Positions 47,738-56,686 of a stretch of 64,000 nucleotides of DNA are shown here, piece after piece (position 1 is the stretch's first letter; each line of letters begins with the position of its first letter). The notes beneath the pieces were generated by a model that ran no database searches, was not told the DNA's origin, and saw only the letters and a list, made by a program, of their open reading frames with translations. Source of the DNA: DATADW01 sp963733905 (GTDB lineage: Bacteria; Actinomycetota; Acidimicrobiia; Spongiisociales; DATADW01); the NCBI GenBank assembly GCA_963733905.1, contig CAVTEU010000007.1, forward strand, positions 558,001 to 622,000, given 5' to 3'. A program made the position numbers and the translations under genes.

Positions 47738-48910
47738 TCAGCTGCCCGTCTCGGCGAAGGTGACCAGCAGCGAACCCTCTTCGAGGCGCGCCCTGGAGAC
47801 CTGACGGCGTCGAAGCGAGTCGGGTAGGACGAAGCTGCGCCGATAGGGGCCGACCGTCACGTAGAGCTCGTCACCGTGGCGGAGCACCTCGAGGTCGCCC
47901 CGGTCGACGAATGGGGCTGCCATGCTCAGCGTCACCTCGTTGTCCTGTTCCTGGACGGTGAACGGTGAGGTTGCGGTGAACCCGCGCACCGGGTCGCGCG
48001 CTCCGTAGAGCTCGCCGGCGAGCCGCCTCAGCCGTTCGACGCCCACCATCTCCTCGTCGAACAGCCGCAGCGGGAGCACCGGGATGTCGGGGAAGGATGT
48101 GATGATCGTCTCCATGTGCTTGGCCTGGATGGCCCGCCAGCCGGCGAAGTACGGGTCGTCGACTGCCTCGGGGAGCACCCGGTTGACCACGACCCCGTCC
48201 ACCCCATACCCGAAGAGACCGAGGTAGGTGTAGGTGCGGCGCGCCTCGTCCACCACCATCTTCTCGGGGTTGACGACGAGCCGTGCCGAGGTCACCTCAG
48301 GGTCGGAGAGGAGCCGCTTTACGTCCTCGACCCCTTCGAATATCGAGTTGGCGGCGCTGAAGACCTCGTCTCCCGGGAGCGGGATGTTGGTCATCCGGTT
48401 GAGCACAGGACGGGCCGCCTTGAGGATGCGCCGCTCGGTGGGGAGGATCCGATCCACATACCAGGAGAGCACCTCGGGGAGCGACAAGAGGCGGAGGGTC
48501 TCGGCTGTCGGGGCGCAATCGACCACGACGGCGTCGTAGTGCCCGGAACGGGCGTGCTCCTTGACCTCGAGCAGGGCGAACAACTCGTCCATCCCGGGGA
48601 AGACGAGGAACTCCTCCGCCTCGATCCCGGTGACGCCACCCCAGTCGAACACCGCCATCAGCTGCCGCCTGATGGTTCCCCACTGTCTCTCCAACTGCTC
48701 CTGGGCGTCGACCTGTTGGCCGAGGAGACCGGGGACAACCTCCCTGGGCCGGTCACCGAGCGGGACATCGAGCGCATCGGCCAGGCTGTGGGCGGGGTCG
48801 GTCGAAGCGACCAGGGTGCGGTAGCCGCTGTCAGCGGCGGCGATGGCGGTGGCGGCGGCCACCGTCGTCTTGCCGACACCCCCCTTCCCGGTGACGAGCA
48901 CGATCCGCAT
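47738..48910 (-). CDS. ArsA/GET3-like ATPase with C-terminal HSP20-like domain
   Basis: 390 aa. Deviant Walker A TGKGGVGKTTVA at the N-terminus, STDPAHSLADAL and VVDCAPTAETLRLLSLPE are ArsA/GET3 motifs. The C-terminal about 80 residues (TVQEQDNEVTLSMAAPF...YRRSFVLPDSL) resemble the alpha-crystallin-like domain of actinobacterial ArsA proteins. No arsenite pump or arsR gene is near, so arsenite resistance is unlikely; a targeting or chaperone role is an inference. The ATG overlaps the SRPBCC stop. Confidence 0.87.
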   Translation of the reverse strand: MRIVLVTGKGGVGKTTVAAATAIAAADSGYRTLVASTDPAHSLADALDVPLGDRPREVVPGLLGQQVDAQEQLERQWGTIRRQLMAVFDWGGVTGIEAEEFLVFPGMDELFALLEVKEHARSGHYDAVVVDCAPTAETLRLLSLPEVLSWYVDRILPTERRILKAARPVLNRMTNIPLPGDEVFSAANSIFEGVEDVKRLLSDPEVTSARLVVNPEKMVVDEARRTYTYLGLFGYGVDGVVVNRVLPEAVDDPYFAGWRAIQAKHMETIITSFPDIPVLPLRLFDEEMVGVERLRRLAGELYGARDPVRGFTATSPFTVQEQDNEVTLSMAAPFVDRGDLEVLRHGDELYVTVGPYRRSFVLPDSLRRRQVSRARLEEGSLLVTFAETGS

Positions 48911-49356
48911 CAGTCGTCCGCCAGCTCCTCTGCCCTCGACCTGAGCCCGCGCAGGGCGGTCCCCACGATCTGCTTCTCCACCTGGCGTCGGAGGAACCCG
49001 GGGATCTTGAAGGCGATCTCGGCGCGCAGCCCGTACACCACCTCGGTGGCCCCGTCCTCGAGCGGCTTGAAGTCGTACGACCCCTCCATCAGGGTGATGT
49101 CGTCGCCCGGCTCGGCAACCCAGGACATGCGCCGCGGGTGGTCGTATTGGTAGACGAGCACGTACTCGATCTCCTTGACCATCCCTTCCACCACGAAGTG
49201 GGCCCGGTGCGCCATACCCTCGGGCGTGCGTTCCAGAACCTCGACCCGGCGGACACCGGTGGCCCACTCCGGGTAACGCTCGACATCCGCCGCCACCTCG
49301 AACAGGAGCTCGGCTGGTGCCGATATCTCGATGCTCTGGACGGTGCTCTCAGCCAT
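48910..49356 (-). CDS. SRPBCC (polyketide cyclase/START-like) protein
   Basis: 148 aa. EISAPAELLFEVAADVERYPEWA is the classic N-terminal helix-grip signature, and AEIAFKIPGFLRRQVEKQIV the C-terminal helix. It binds hydrophobic ligands; the ligand is unknown. The stop overlaps the start of the ArsA-like gene, so the two may work together, a pairing seen in other actinobacteria (from memory). Confidence 0.85.
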   Translation of the reverse strand: MAESTVQSIEISAPAELLFEVAADVERYPEWATGVRRVEVLERTPEGMAHRAHFVVEGMVKEIEYVLVYQYDHPRRMSWVAEPGDDITLMEGSYDFKPLEDGATEVVYGLRAEIAFKIPGFLRRQVEKQIVGTALRGLRSRAEELADD

Positions 49357-49394
49357 CGGCGCGTCACTCCTCTGGGATGGGCGGGAGCTTGAGG

Positions 49395-50181
49395 CTACTC
49401 ACCACCCGGATGAACCCCGGTAGTGGGATGCCGCACCGGTCTCCCGGTCGCCCGGAAATAGCCGACGTTGACACACCTCGTGGCGCCGACCCGCCACGTG
49501 GTGGCCTGGGGCTGGTGGACGTCGCCAAAGTAGTGATACCTCGGCCGAACCCGCCGTATGTAGTCGAGCAGCGGCCGCGAGGCACGCTCGGGTAGCCCGG
49601 TCACCACATCGGTGTGGAGCGGAGGCACCGCCGGGGGGAGATGCGAGCAGAGCACCTCGACCTCGCCGATCCCTTGCCAGCTTGGACTCCATGAGGTCGT
49701 CGTTGACCTCTCCCCTCGCCTGGATCACGGTCGGTGCGCCTCCACCGACGAACCCGACGGTGATGCCTTCGATCTCAACCGCCTCGCCGTCCACGAAGCG
49801 GCAGCCCGGCGGGAGGATGGCCTGGAGCCGCTCCGGCCAGTCGACGTTGCCGTAGGTCACATAGCCCCGGGCCGGTGCCAGCGCCTCACGACAGCGCTCG
49901 TATTGCTCGGCCACCAACTCGGCCACTTTGGCCCGGACCTCATCCTCGCGCCCTGCGGCATGGCGGACCCAAAGCCTGCGGTTCGTGTCGAGATCGCCCC
50001 TGCCCCGCGCCGCTGCCACCTGGGCGACGAACTCCGACCCGAAGATCTCGGCCATGATCCCGTCGGTGGTGCGGTAGTCGACGAAATTGATCAGGTCGCC
50101 CAGGACGAGCAGCGTCTCACCGGCTGCGGCCACCCGAGCGAGGGCGCTGAAAGCGCCATGGATATCTGACACCAGAAGCAT
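49395..50181 (-). CDS. Metallophosphoesterase (one frameshift)
   Basis: About 262 aa calcineurin-like hydrolase. The metal-binding motifs are in order: SDIHG, GDLINFVD, GNVDWP, then CSHLPP and YHYFGDVHQPQ. One extra G near 49673 shifts the frame between the third and fourth motif; length 3n+1 agrees. Substrate unknown. It lies 3 bp after ilvD on the same strand. Confidence 0.86.
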
Positions 50182-50184
50182 CTC

Positions 50185-51852
50185 TCAGCCGGTGACCGCT
50201 CCATGCTCGGCCGACCCCACCAGACGGGCGTACTTGGCCAGCGCCCCGCTCGGGTATCGGGGCTCGGGGGGCTTCCACCCGGCGCGCCGCCGCTCCAACT
50301 CGGCAACGTCGACCATCAGGTCGAGCCGGCGGGCGGCCACGTCGAGCACGATGGGGTCGCCTTCGGCAACCAGGGCGAGAGGTCCCCCCGACACCGCTTC
50401 GGGGGCGACGTGCCCGATGCAGAGACCGGTGGTGGCACCGGAGAATCGTCCATCCGTGATGAGGAGCACATCGCGGCCCAACCCGGCGCCCTTGATGGCC
50501 GCCGTGATCTGGAGCATCTCGCGCATCCCGGGGCCGCCTGCGGGCCCCTCGTAGCGGATGACCACCACCTCACCGGGGTGGATGTCATGGCGGAAGAGGG
50601 CATCGAGAGCGCCCTGCTCGCCGTCGAAGACCCGGGCGGGGCCGGAGAAGCGCTCCACATGGATCCCCGCCACTTTGACCACAGCACCCTCGGGGCAGAG
50701 CGAGCCGCGTAGCACTGCGATCCCTCCCTCGGCGGCGAGAGGGTCATCCACGGGGCGGATCACCGATGCGTCGGCTGGCGGGCCGACGCCATCGAGGTTC
50801 TCCGCCATGGTGCGGCCGGTGACGGTGATGGCGTCCCCGTGGAGCAGGCCGGCGTCGAGCAGCGCCCTGAGCACCGAGGGCACGCCGCCCACCCGGTCGA
50901 GATCGACCATGTGGAACCGTCCGAATGGCTTGAGGTCGCCGAGATGGGGGGTTCGCCTGCTTATCCGGTCGAAATCCTCCAACTCCAACTCGACCTCCGC
51001 CTCGCGGGCGATCGCCATCAGGTGGAGGACGGCGTTGGTCGATCCGCCGAGCGCCATCACTGTGGTCACCGCATTCTCGAACGCCTCCCTGGTGAGGATG
51101 GTGCGTGGCCGAAGCCCGCTCTCGAGCAGGCCCATGACAGCCTCGCCAGATGCCGCGGCGTACTCGACCAGCCTCGGATCGATGGCGGGCACGCTGGCGC
51201 TTCCCGGAAGCGACATCCCCAGCGCCTCGCCCACCGAAGCCATGGTGTTGGCGGTGAACATCCCGGCACACGACCCCGCCCCCGGGCAGGCGTGACGCTC
51301 CAACTCGAGCAGATCGGATTCACCGATCCGTCCCTCGGACAGCGCCCCGATCCCCTCGAAGACGTCCACCAGCGATATGTCTCTGTCTCCGATCCGGCCG
51401 GGGAGGCTGGAGCCGCCGTAGAGGAAAATCGCCGGGAGGTTGAGCCGGGCGGCCGCCATGAGCATCCCCGGGAGCGACTTGTCGCAGCCGGCGATGGTGA
51501 CCATGGCGTCGAATCGCTCGGCGTGCATGACCAGCTCCACTGAGTCGGCGATCACCTCGCGAGACACCAGAGAGGCGCGCATGCCCTCGTGCCCCATCGA
51601 GATCCCATCGGAGACGGCGATCGTCGTGAAGGTGAGACCGACGCCACCTTTGGCGCGAACCCCCCGTTTGGCCTCGGCAGCGAGCATCGGCCCGGTCAGG
51701 TTGCAAGGGGTCACCTCGTTGCCGGCCGAGACCAGTCCGACCTGGGGACGGGCGAAGTCGTCCTCGTCCAGCCCGACGGCGCGCAGCATGGCGCGGGCCC
51801 CCGCCTTGGCGAAGCCCTCGGTGACGTCCTGGGAGTGGATCTTGGGAGGCAT
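50185..51852 (-). CDS. ilvD: Dihydroxy-acid dehydratase
   Basis: 555 aa. Dehydrates 2,3-dihydroxy-3-methylvalerate and -isovalerate, the third common step to Ile, Val and (through KIV) Leu. Iron-sulfur ligands are in TIAGCDKSLPG and HACPGAGSCAGMFTANTM; GGSTNAVLHLMAIA and DGRFSGATTGLCIGHV are also typical. It is 5.5 kb from, and opposite in strand to, ilvBNC-leuA. The upstream region carries a heptad array and a twin inverted-repeat element. Confidence 0.95.
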   Translation of the reverse strand: MPPKIHSQDVTEGFAKAGARAMLRAVGLDEDDFARPQVGLVSAGNEVTPCNLTGPMLAAEAKRGVRAKGGVGLTFTTIAVSDGISMGHEGMRASLVSREVIADSVELVMHAERFDAMVTIAGCDKSLPGMLMAAARLNLPAIFLYGGSSLPGRIGDRDISLVDVFEGIGALSEGRIGESDLLELERHACPGAGSCAGMFTANTMASVGEALGMSLPGSASVPAIDPRLVEYAAASGEAVMGLLESGLRPRTILTREAFENAVTTVMALGGSTNAVLHLMAIAREAEVELELEDFDRISRRTPHLGDLKPFGRFHMVDLDRVGGVPSVLRALLDAGLLHGDAITVTGRTMAENLDGVGPPADASVIRPVDDPLAAEGGIAVLRGSLCPEGAVVKVAGIHVERFSGPARVFDGEQGALDALFRHDIHPGEVVVIRYEGPAGGPGMREMLQITAAIKGAGLGRDVLLITDGRFSGATTGLCIGHVAPEAVSGGPLALVAEGDPIVLDVAARRLDLMVDVAELERRRAGWKPPEPRYPSGALAKYARLVGSAEHGAVTG

Positions 51853-51877
51853 GGCGCGATGGTACGTCGCCCGGCGA

Positions 51878-51905
51878 GACGGCGGACGGCGGACGGCAGA
51901 CGGCG
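51878..51905. repeat. Heptad tandem array, four units
   Basis: Four GACGGCR units in tandem 26 bp upstream of the ilvD start codon, in the opposite relative orientation to the copies at gene ends. Confidence 0.8.
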
Positions 51906-51915
51906 GGTCCCGGGA

Positions 51916-52034
51916 CGTTCTTGCGTGACACAGACGTCTTCACGACAACTCAGCCACGCAAGAACGAGGGCCATGGCGGGGCAACCGTTCTTGCGTGACC
52001 AGAAGTCTTCAGACAACTCAGCCACGCAAGAACG
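51916..52034. repeat. Twin 12-bp inverted-repeat element
   Basis: Two copies (51916-51966 and 51986-52034), 70 bp apart. Each has perfect 12-bp arms, CGTTCTTGCGTG and CACGCAAGAACG, around a 25-27 base centre that shares GTCTTCA and GACAACTCAGC. The region 51853-52069 holds no gene apart from these repeats and the heptad array. Confidence 0.8.
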
Positions 52035-52069
52035 AGAGGTCTGGCGATCAGACAGAAGAGTCAATGAGA

Positions 52070-52255
52070 TCAGCCGTCGATCTGGGACGAGTCTGAGGCC
52101 GGGGATCAGACCGGCATCGGCGAGGTGGTCGAGCGCCTCCATTTCGCCGTCGTCCAGCTCGAGCGGCCCGCGTTGCGGTTCGAGCAGGAAGGTGACCACG
52201 CAGTCGTCGCAGGCCGAGTGTGCTGCATGGCGCATTCGTCACAGTCGATGAGCAT
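52070..52255 (-). CDS. Small cysteine-rich protein (likely two frameshifts)
   Basis: About 61 aa. The start MLIDCDECAMQH and, in another frame, SACDDCVVTFLLEP followed by LELDDGEMEALDHLADAGLIPGLRLVP resemble a short actinobacterial family with paired CxxC motifs (from memory). One missing base near 52225 and one extra base near the end reconcile the frames and give TGA at 52070-52072. A zinc- or iron-binding role is a guess from the Cys pairs. Confidence 0.5.
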
Positions 52256-52443
52256 CGATGCCGCTCCCGCTTGGCAAATCCCAAGCTATCGGGAGGGTGT
52301 GACAGGAAAGTCGGAAGCGGAAGACGGAAGACTGAGAACCGGCCTTGATGCGGTCGGTGCCGGCTCGTCACCTCGTCGCCGCGCTGGTTCATCCTCGTCC
52401 AGCGCTATGAGGTGTCTGCCGTCTGCTGGCTGCTGTCCGCCGG

Positions 52444-53181
52444 CTACGAGGCCGCCAGGCCCAAGACCACCGCCAACAGCCAACTGGTGAGCGAGCCGAC
52501 CAGGAAATACTCGGTGATGACGTCCACCTGCGATGGGGCGTCGGCGGCATGGCGGCCCTCCCCGACCACCTCGATGGCGCGCTCCCTGGCCGCCTGTAAC
52601 TCGGGGAAGCGGAGAATCCCCTTGGCCGTGGCCACCACGACCGCAGCGGTCAGCTGTCCGGCCAGCGCCAGCGTGAAGATGAGAAGCCTCTCCACCACCC
52701 CTATGACCCTTCCCCCTCGCAGGGTCTGCTCCGATCGCCGGAACTCGGTCCCCGAGGCGGCGAGCACCGTCCGAACCACGCCGTTGGCCGGGACCGCCAA
52801 CGCCGCCACCGAACCGATCACGACCATCTCGGGCGAGTCGGCCGATGCCGCCGCCCACACCGCACCCACCACCAGGGTCAGGCCGATGGTCGCTCCGAGC
52901 ACTCCCAGAGCCCACCAGGCCCGAGAAGACGAGAGCGCCGAGGATGGAGATGCCGGGAGCCGGAGCAGGTTCCACCCGACGGACCCGGCTGCGACCAGCC
53001 CTGCCGCCGCCAATGCGGGCAGCAGCGCGAGCCCGACGATCAACCCGGCAAGGAAGGCGGCGGCGGCACCGATGGCGGCACCGATGGCGACCCGGACGGT
53101 CGAGCGCGGTTCGCCGCCGAGCCCGGCGGCGATGGCGTCGCCCACCCCGACCCCGAGCAGGACCACCGCCAACCAGGTCAC
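52444..53181 (-). CDS. Polytopic membrane protein paired with SatD (DUF3307-like)
   Basis: 245 aa with about six membrane helices. The C-terminal part GGRVIGVVERLLIFTLALAG...AKGILRFPEL...EYFLVGSLTSWLLAVVLGL matches the pattern of membrane proteins encoded beside SatD. The start overlaps the satD-like stop by 4 bp. The 185 bp downstream to the Cys-rich gene hold degenerate GACGGCA/GGAAGAC heptads and no gene. Confidence 0.65.
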   Translation of the reverse strand: MTWLAVVLLGVGVGDAIAAGLGGEPRSTVRVAIGAAIGAAAAFLAGLIVGLALLPALAAAGLVAAGSVGWNLLRLPASPSSALSSSRAWWALGVLGATIGLTLVVGAVWAAASADSPEMVVIGSVAALAVPANGVVRTVLAASGTEFRRSEQTLRGGRVIGVVERLLIFTLALAGQLTAAVVVATAKGILRFPELQAARERAIEVVGEGRHAADAPSQVDVITEYFLVGSLTSWLLAVVLGLAAS

Positions 53182-53822
53182 GACTCACCCTCAAAGAGCG
53201 TGTGCGCCTGCCAAACGGCGTGCCAGCCCTTGTCGGCCGATCGTTGCGCCACGGCAGGCTGGGTGACACCGAGGTCGTCGGCAACCTCCCGCTGAGATTC
53301 CCCCAGGAATAGACCGAGGCAGATCCGGGCATCGCTCCTGTCCGCCCGGGCGAGCAGGGCGTCGCGGGTCAACAGGAACGCGTTCACCGCTGCTTCGAGA
53401 CCGGGATCGGACCCAGAGAAGGCGGTTTGCGCGCTCCGCGGCCACTTGTTCCTCCCCGCATTGCCCTCGATGCGGTCGATCGCCTCTCGCGCCTTCCACC
53501 ACGCGGTGCCGCTCTGACCGTAGGGCGGCTCCGCCACCGGGGCTTGGACGACCTCGCCCTCGCCGATACCGAACCTGAGCCCCGTCGGCAGGTCCGGTTC
53601 GGTGACAAACCGCCGCAGCCGTAGCAGCAGAGTCGAGTCGAGGGCCGCCCCCAGCGAGGAGTACACCCCTTGGAACTCATCGCCGACGGTAGGGGCCAAG
53701 ACCTGGACTGGTTCTACCCGTGAATTGACCCACTCGAGGTCGGCAGCGATTTCCTCCAGCATGTGGCGCTGGTCGGTTGCCTGCCGGGATCCCACGACAT
53801 CCCCGATGACTGCGAAGACCAT
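53178..53822 (-). CDS. SatD-family protein
   Basis: 214 aa. The N-terminal VFAVIGDVVGSRQATD and LAPTVGDEFQGVYSSL mark the SatD family; the C-terminal part REVADDLGVTQPAVAQRSADKG is a helix-turn-helix, so it may bind DNA. SatD takes its name from a streptococcal acid-tolerance locus, but its biochemical role is unknown. Coupled by a 4-bp overlap to the membrane protein. Confidence 0.75.
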   Translation of the reverse strand: MVFAVIGDVVGSRQATDQRHMLEEIAADLEWVNSRVEPVQVLAPTVGDEFQGVYSSLGAALDSTLLLRLRRFVTEPDLPTGLRFGIGEGEVVQAPVAEPPYGQSGTAWWKAREAIDRIEGNAGRNKWPRSAQTAFSGSDPGLEAAVNAFLLTRDALLARADRSDARICLGLFLGESQREVADDLGVTQPAVAQRSADKGWHAVWQAHTLFEGES

Positions 53823-53871
53823 CCGGTCACACTACGACATAAGTGTGACGTTTATGAGAAACGAGCAAGCG

Positions 53872-55107
53872 TTAAACCGGCGGCGGTCCCAGATCGGTGG
53901 TGGGAAGCCAGGCGATGTCGGGTGGAAACAAGAGGTCCAGGCTCCAGTCCATCGCCACCCGTGCCTTGCGGAGCAAGGTGGGAAGGCGGAGCAGGTAATA
54001 CGACCGCCAGAGGAACCAGGCGATGAACCCGGTAACCGGGATGCCGAGCACCAAGCCAACGGCATTGCGGTGTCCCAGCGACACCAACTGACCCATTGTG
54101 TTGTAGCGGAAGGCCGGTGCCTTGCTGCCGGCGATCAACTCGGGGAGGTGACGTCCTAGATACTTGCCCTGTCTGAGAGCGAACTGCGCCGTCGGGGGTG
54201 AGGTCCCGCCACGTCCGTCGGGCACCGCAGCCAGGTCCCCGAGGGCGTATACACCCGGCGCCACTCGCAACCGATCGTCGGTTACCAGCCGTCCCCGATC
54301 GGTTGGCAGACCCAACGTCTCCACCAAGGGGTGCGGCCGGACGCCCGCCGCCCACACCACCGTGGCCGCCTCGATCGCCCGCCCGTCGGCGAGTTCCACG
54401 CCCGTGGGTGTGACCTGCGACACCGACGTCCCGAGGATGATCCGCACTCCCCTCTCCCGAAGCGCCTGCTCTGCCTTCGCACCAAGCCGCGCCGGAAGCA
54501 TCGGCACCACTCGCTCCACGGCATCGATCAGGGTCACCCGAGGCGGCGGAGCGGTGGCGTAGAACTCGGGCCAAGCCCGGCTGAGGAAGTCGGCCAGCGC
54601 TGCCGCCAGCTCGGCGCCCGAGTAACCCGCACCGACAACGGCGACATGGGTGAGGTCGGGGTCGGGCTGCTCCGACGCTCGCTCCAGCAGGGCGAGGATC
54701 CGGTTTCGAATGCGGAGGCCGTCGGAGATCGTCTTGAACGGGAGCGCCAGCTCGGCCACCCCGGGGACCCCGAAGGTGGCGGAGACCCCGCCCATGGCCA
54801 GGACCATGGCGTCCCCGCGCAGCTCGATCGGCTCGCCCCCGAAGGGGGGCCGGACCGACACGCTGCGCCGTTCCGGGTCGATCGAGAGGACCTCGCCCTG
54901 GACGAGCCTGGCGTGGGGGCACAGCTGGCGGACCGGGCTGATGATGTGACGCGGGTCGACGTCCGCCGCCGCCACCTCGGCCAGCATCGGGGTGAAGAGC
55001 AGGAAGTTGGTGTCCGAGACGACGGTCACCTCGGCCCGGGCGCCGAGCCCCCGGGCGACGCTCACCCCGGCGAACCCACCACCGATGACCAGGATCGAGG
55101 ACCCCAT
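53872..55107 (-). CDS. ndh: Type II NADH:quinone oxidoreductase
   Basis: 411 aa non-proton-pumping dehydrogenase. The FAD loop ILVIGGGFAGVSVARGL, the NADH loop VAVVGAGYSGAELAAAL, VYALGDLAAVPDG and PPTAQFALRQGKYLGRHL are intact. The C-terminal hydrophobic part (GFIAWFLWRSYYLL) anchors it to the membrane. ATG at 55105-55107; the open frame upstream reads through a duplicated repeat and is not coding. Confidence 0.92.
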   Translation of the reverse strand: MGSSILVIGGGFAGVSVARGLGARAEVTVVSDTNFLLFTPMLAEVAAADVDPRHIISPVRQLCPHARLVQGEVLSIDPERRSVSVRPPFGGEPIELRGDAMVLAMGGVSATFGVPGVAELALPFKTISDGLRIRNRILALLERASEQPDPDLTHVAVVGAGYSGAELAAALADFLSRAWPEFYATAPPPRVTLIDAVERVVPMLPARLGAKAEQALRERGVRIILGTSVSQVTPTGVELADGRAIEAATVVWAAGVRPHPLVETLGLPTDRGRLVTDDRLRVAPGVYALGDLAAVPDGRGGTSPPTAQFALRQGKYLGRHLPELIAGSKAPAFRYNTMGQLVSLGHRNAVGLVLGIPVTGFIAWFLWRSYYLLRLPTLLRKARVAMDWSLDLLFPPDIAWLPTTDLGPPPV

Positions 55108-55144
55108 GGGCTCGATTGTGACAGCCTCGAGGCGCCGACTTCCG

Positions 55145-55287
55145 ACACGCCGTTCTGTGGGCCCGAAGTGTTGCTGTGCGACGATTCGAACCCTGGGTTC
55201 GGGTCTCCGCACGTGCCGTTCTGTGGGCTCGAAGCTGTCTGTGGACACCGCTGCTGTGCGACGGTTCGAACCCTGGGTTCGTGCTCT
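55145..55287. repeat. Duplicated element with CGAACCC-T-GGGTTCG palindrome
   Basis: Two copies in direct orientation (about 55145-55207 and 55211-55287) share GCCGTTCTGTGGGC near the left and TGCTGTGCGACG plus TTCGAACCCTGGGTTCG at the right. The 15-bp palindromes are at 55187-55201 and 55267-55281, exactly 80 bp apart. They fill the gap between the NYN gene stop and the ndh start. Confidence 0.75.
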
Positions 55288-56487
55288 CAGCGGCGGAGCC
55301 ATTCGGCCACGGCGGCGGACCAGAGGGTGAGCGCCCCGACGGCGGCGGCGCGCTCGCGGACCTCGCGGTCGTTGCTCACCACGACCACCGTGCCATCGAT
55401 ACTCTCCGCCAATCGGACCACCTCATCGTCGCCCGATGCGGCGAAGCGGACCTCGATCCCCCCTCGTCGCCGCCCCGAGGATGGCTCGTTGCGGGTGTCG
55501 AAGACGACGATCACCCGCAGCGCCGCCATCGCCATCCGTCGGATACGGGCGAGCCGCGCCACCAGCCTCTCCCGGGCGTCGGCGGTCGAGAAGTCTCCCG
55601 GTGCCTCGAGCAGGAAACTCAGGTTGTAGCCGTCGACGAGCAACGTCAGCGGTTCGGTCTGTTTGAGCAGCCAGTCCACGGCGTCGGCCTTGTCGGGAGG
55701 AGTGGCCGCAGGCAACGAGACCACCACGTCGGCAGGCTCGGGTTCGTCCTCCCCGGCGGTGGCGGCGGGTCGCAGGGCGGCAGTCAGCTCGTCGAGGAGT
55801 CGGGCGGTCTCCCGGGGATGGCGCCGGGCGAAAGCCGATGGCGGCGCCGCCACCGGCGTTTCCCGCGCTGCCCGCCGCGCCTTGAGCAGATCGTCACGCA
55901 GGCGGTTGATCCGCTCGTCGGCCTCATCGAGTTCCCGCTGCAGGTCGGCCAACCGCCGCTCGGCTTCCTCGGCGCGCCGGGCGGAGTCGGATGCCGGCGG
56001 CGGTGCACCGTCTTGCGCGCCCGGCTCTTCGCCCGTGCCGCTTCGGCTTCGGCCGGATTCGGCGCGGTCGCCTTCGGCCTTCGCCTTGTCCCGGGCCGAC
56101 CTCAGATCGGTTTCGAGCCTCTCCACCTGGCCCGCAGCGCCTCGACGGTCCCGGCCTGAGACAACTCCTCCTCGGCGGCAACGATCTCCTCGACCCGCTC
56201 CTCCCACCCATCGGGGCGCAGCAGGAAGAGCGCGCTGAGCCGCCAACTTTGGCGAAGCAGCATCGGGATCGGCGTCGGGCCAGGCCTCGAGCGCTTTGTC
56301 CCGCAACCATTCGTCGCTCGTCGAGCGCCTCCGCCAGCGATCGTGCCAGCGGTGGCGGCAGCCGCCGCGCCGTGCTTCGCGCTACGCGATGGACCGAAGC
56401 GGGGACATCCTCGGGCTCCATCTCCCGGAGTGCCCGCCGCGCCGCATCGACTGCGGGAAGCAGCAGGGGCGAGGCGGGATCGATCAT
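55287..56487 (-). CDS. NYN-domain ribonuclease with coiled coil (three frameshifts)
   Basis: About 400 aa. An N-terminal helical domain (MIDPASPLLLPAVDAARRAL...SLAEALDERR), a middle part (LSALFLLRPDGWEERVEEI), a coiled coil (SARRAEEAERRLADLQRELD) and a C-terminal NYN/PIN-like nuclease domain with LTLLVDGYNLSFLL and VVVSNDREVRE, whose Asp residues bind metal. It resembles YacP/Rae1-type RNases with an added N-terminal half. Extra bases near 56309 and 56258 and a lost C near 56130 break the frame; length 3n+1 agrees. Confidence 0.8.
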
Positions 56488-56686
56488 CCCGGCATGGTGC
56501 CACCCGCCACCGACGAACGGAGGCGGTCACTCGATGACGCGGACCTGAAGCTCCCAGTGGGCGAAACGACCACCGGCTCCGGCATCGCCACAACTACACC
56601 GGCATGGAACAGCCTCCAACCCCGTGGCGGCGGGCCGTGGCTCATGCCAGCATCGTGCCACTTGTGGATGTCATCGGGAGGTTGAG

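Noticed and set aside
47738..48910. Arsenite efflux ATPase
   Set aside because: Single ArsA unit with an HSP20-like tail, no ArsB/Acr3 or ArsR nearby, and context with SRPBCC instead.
42967..50181. A secondary-metabolite cluster (LLM, quinone oxidoreductase, aminotransferase, SRPBCC)
   Set aside because: No scaffold-forming enzyme, carrier protein or transporter is present; the genes look like ordinary metabolism and housekeeping accessories.
51916..52034. A minimal CRISPR array
   Set aside because: Only two units, with arms that are inverted repeats and centres that are conserved rather than unique spacers; no cas genes in the window.
55180..55281. tRNA genes suggested by the GTTCGAACCC T-arm-like sequence
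   Set aside because: No acceptor stem, D-arm or anticodon arm can be drawn around either copy; the motif is part of a duplicated palindromic element.
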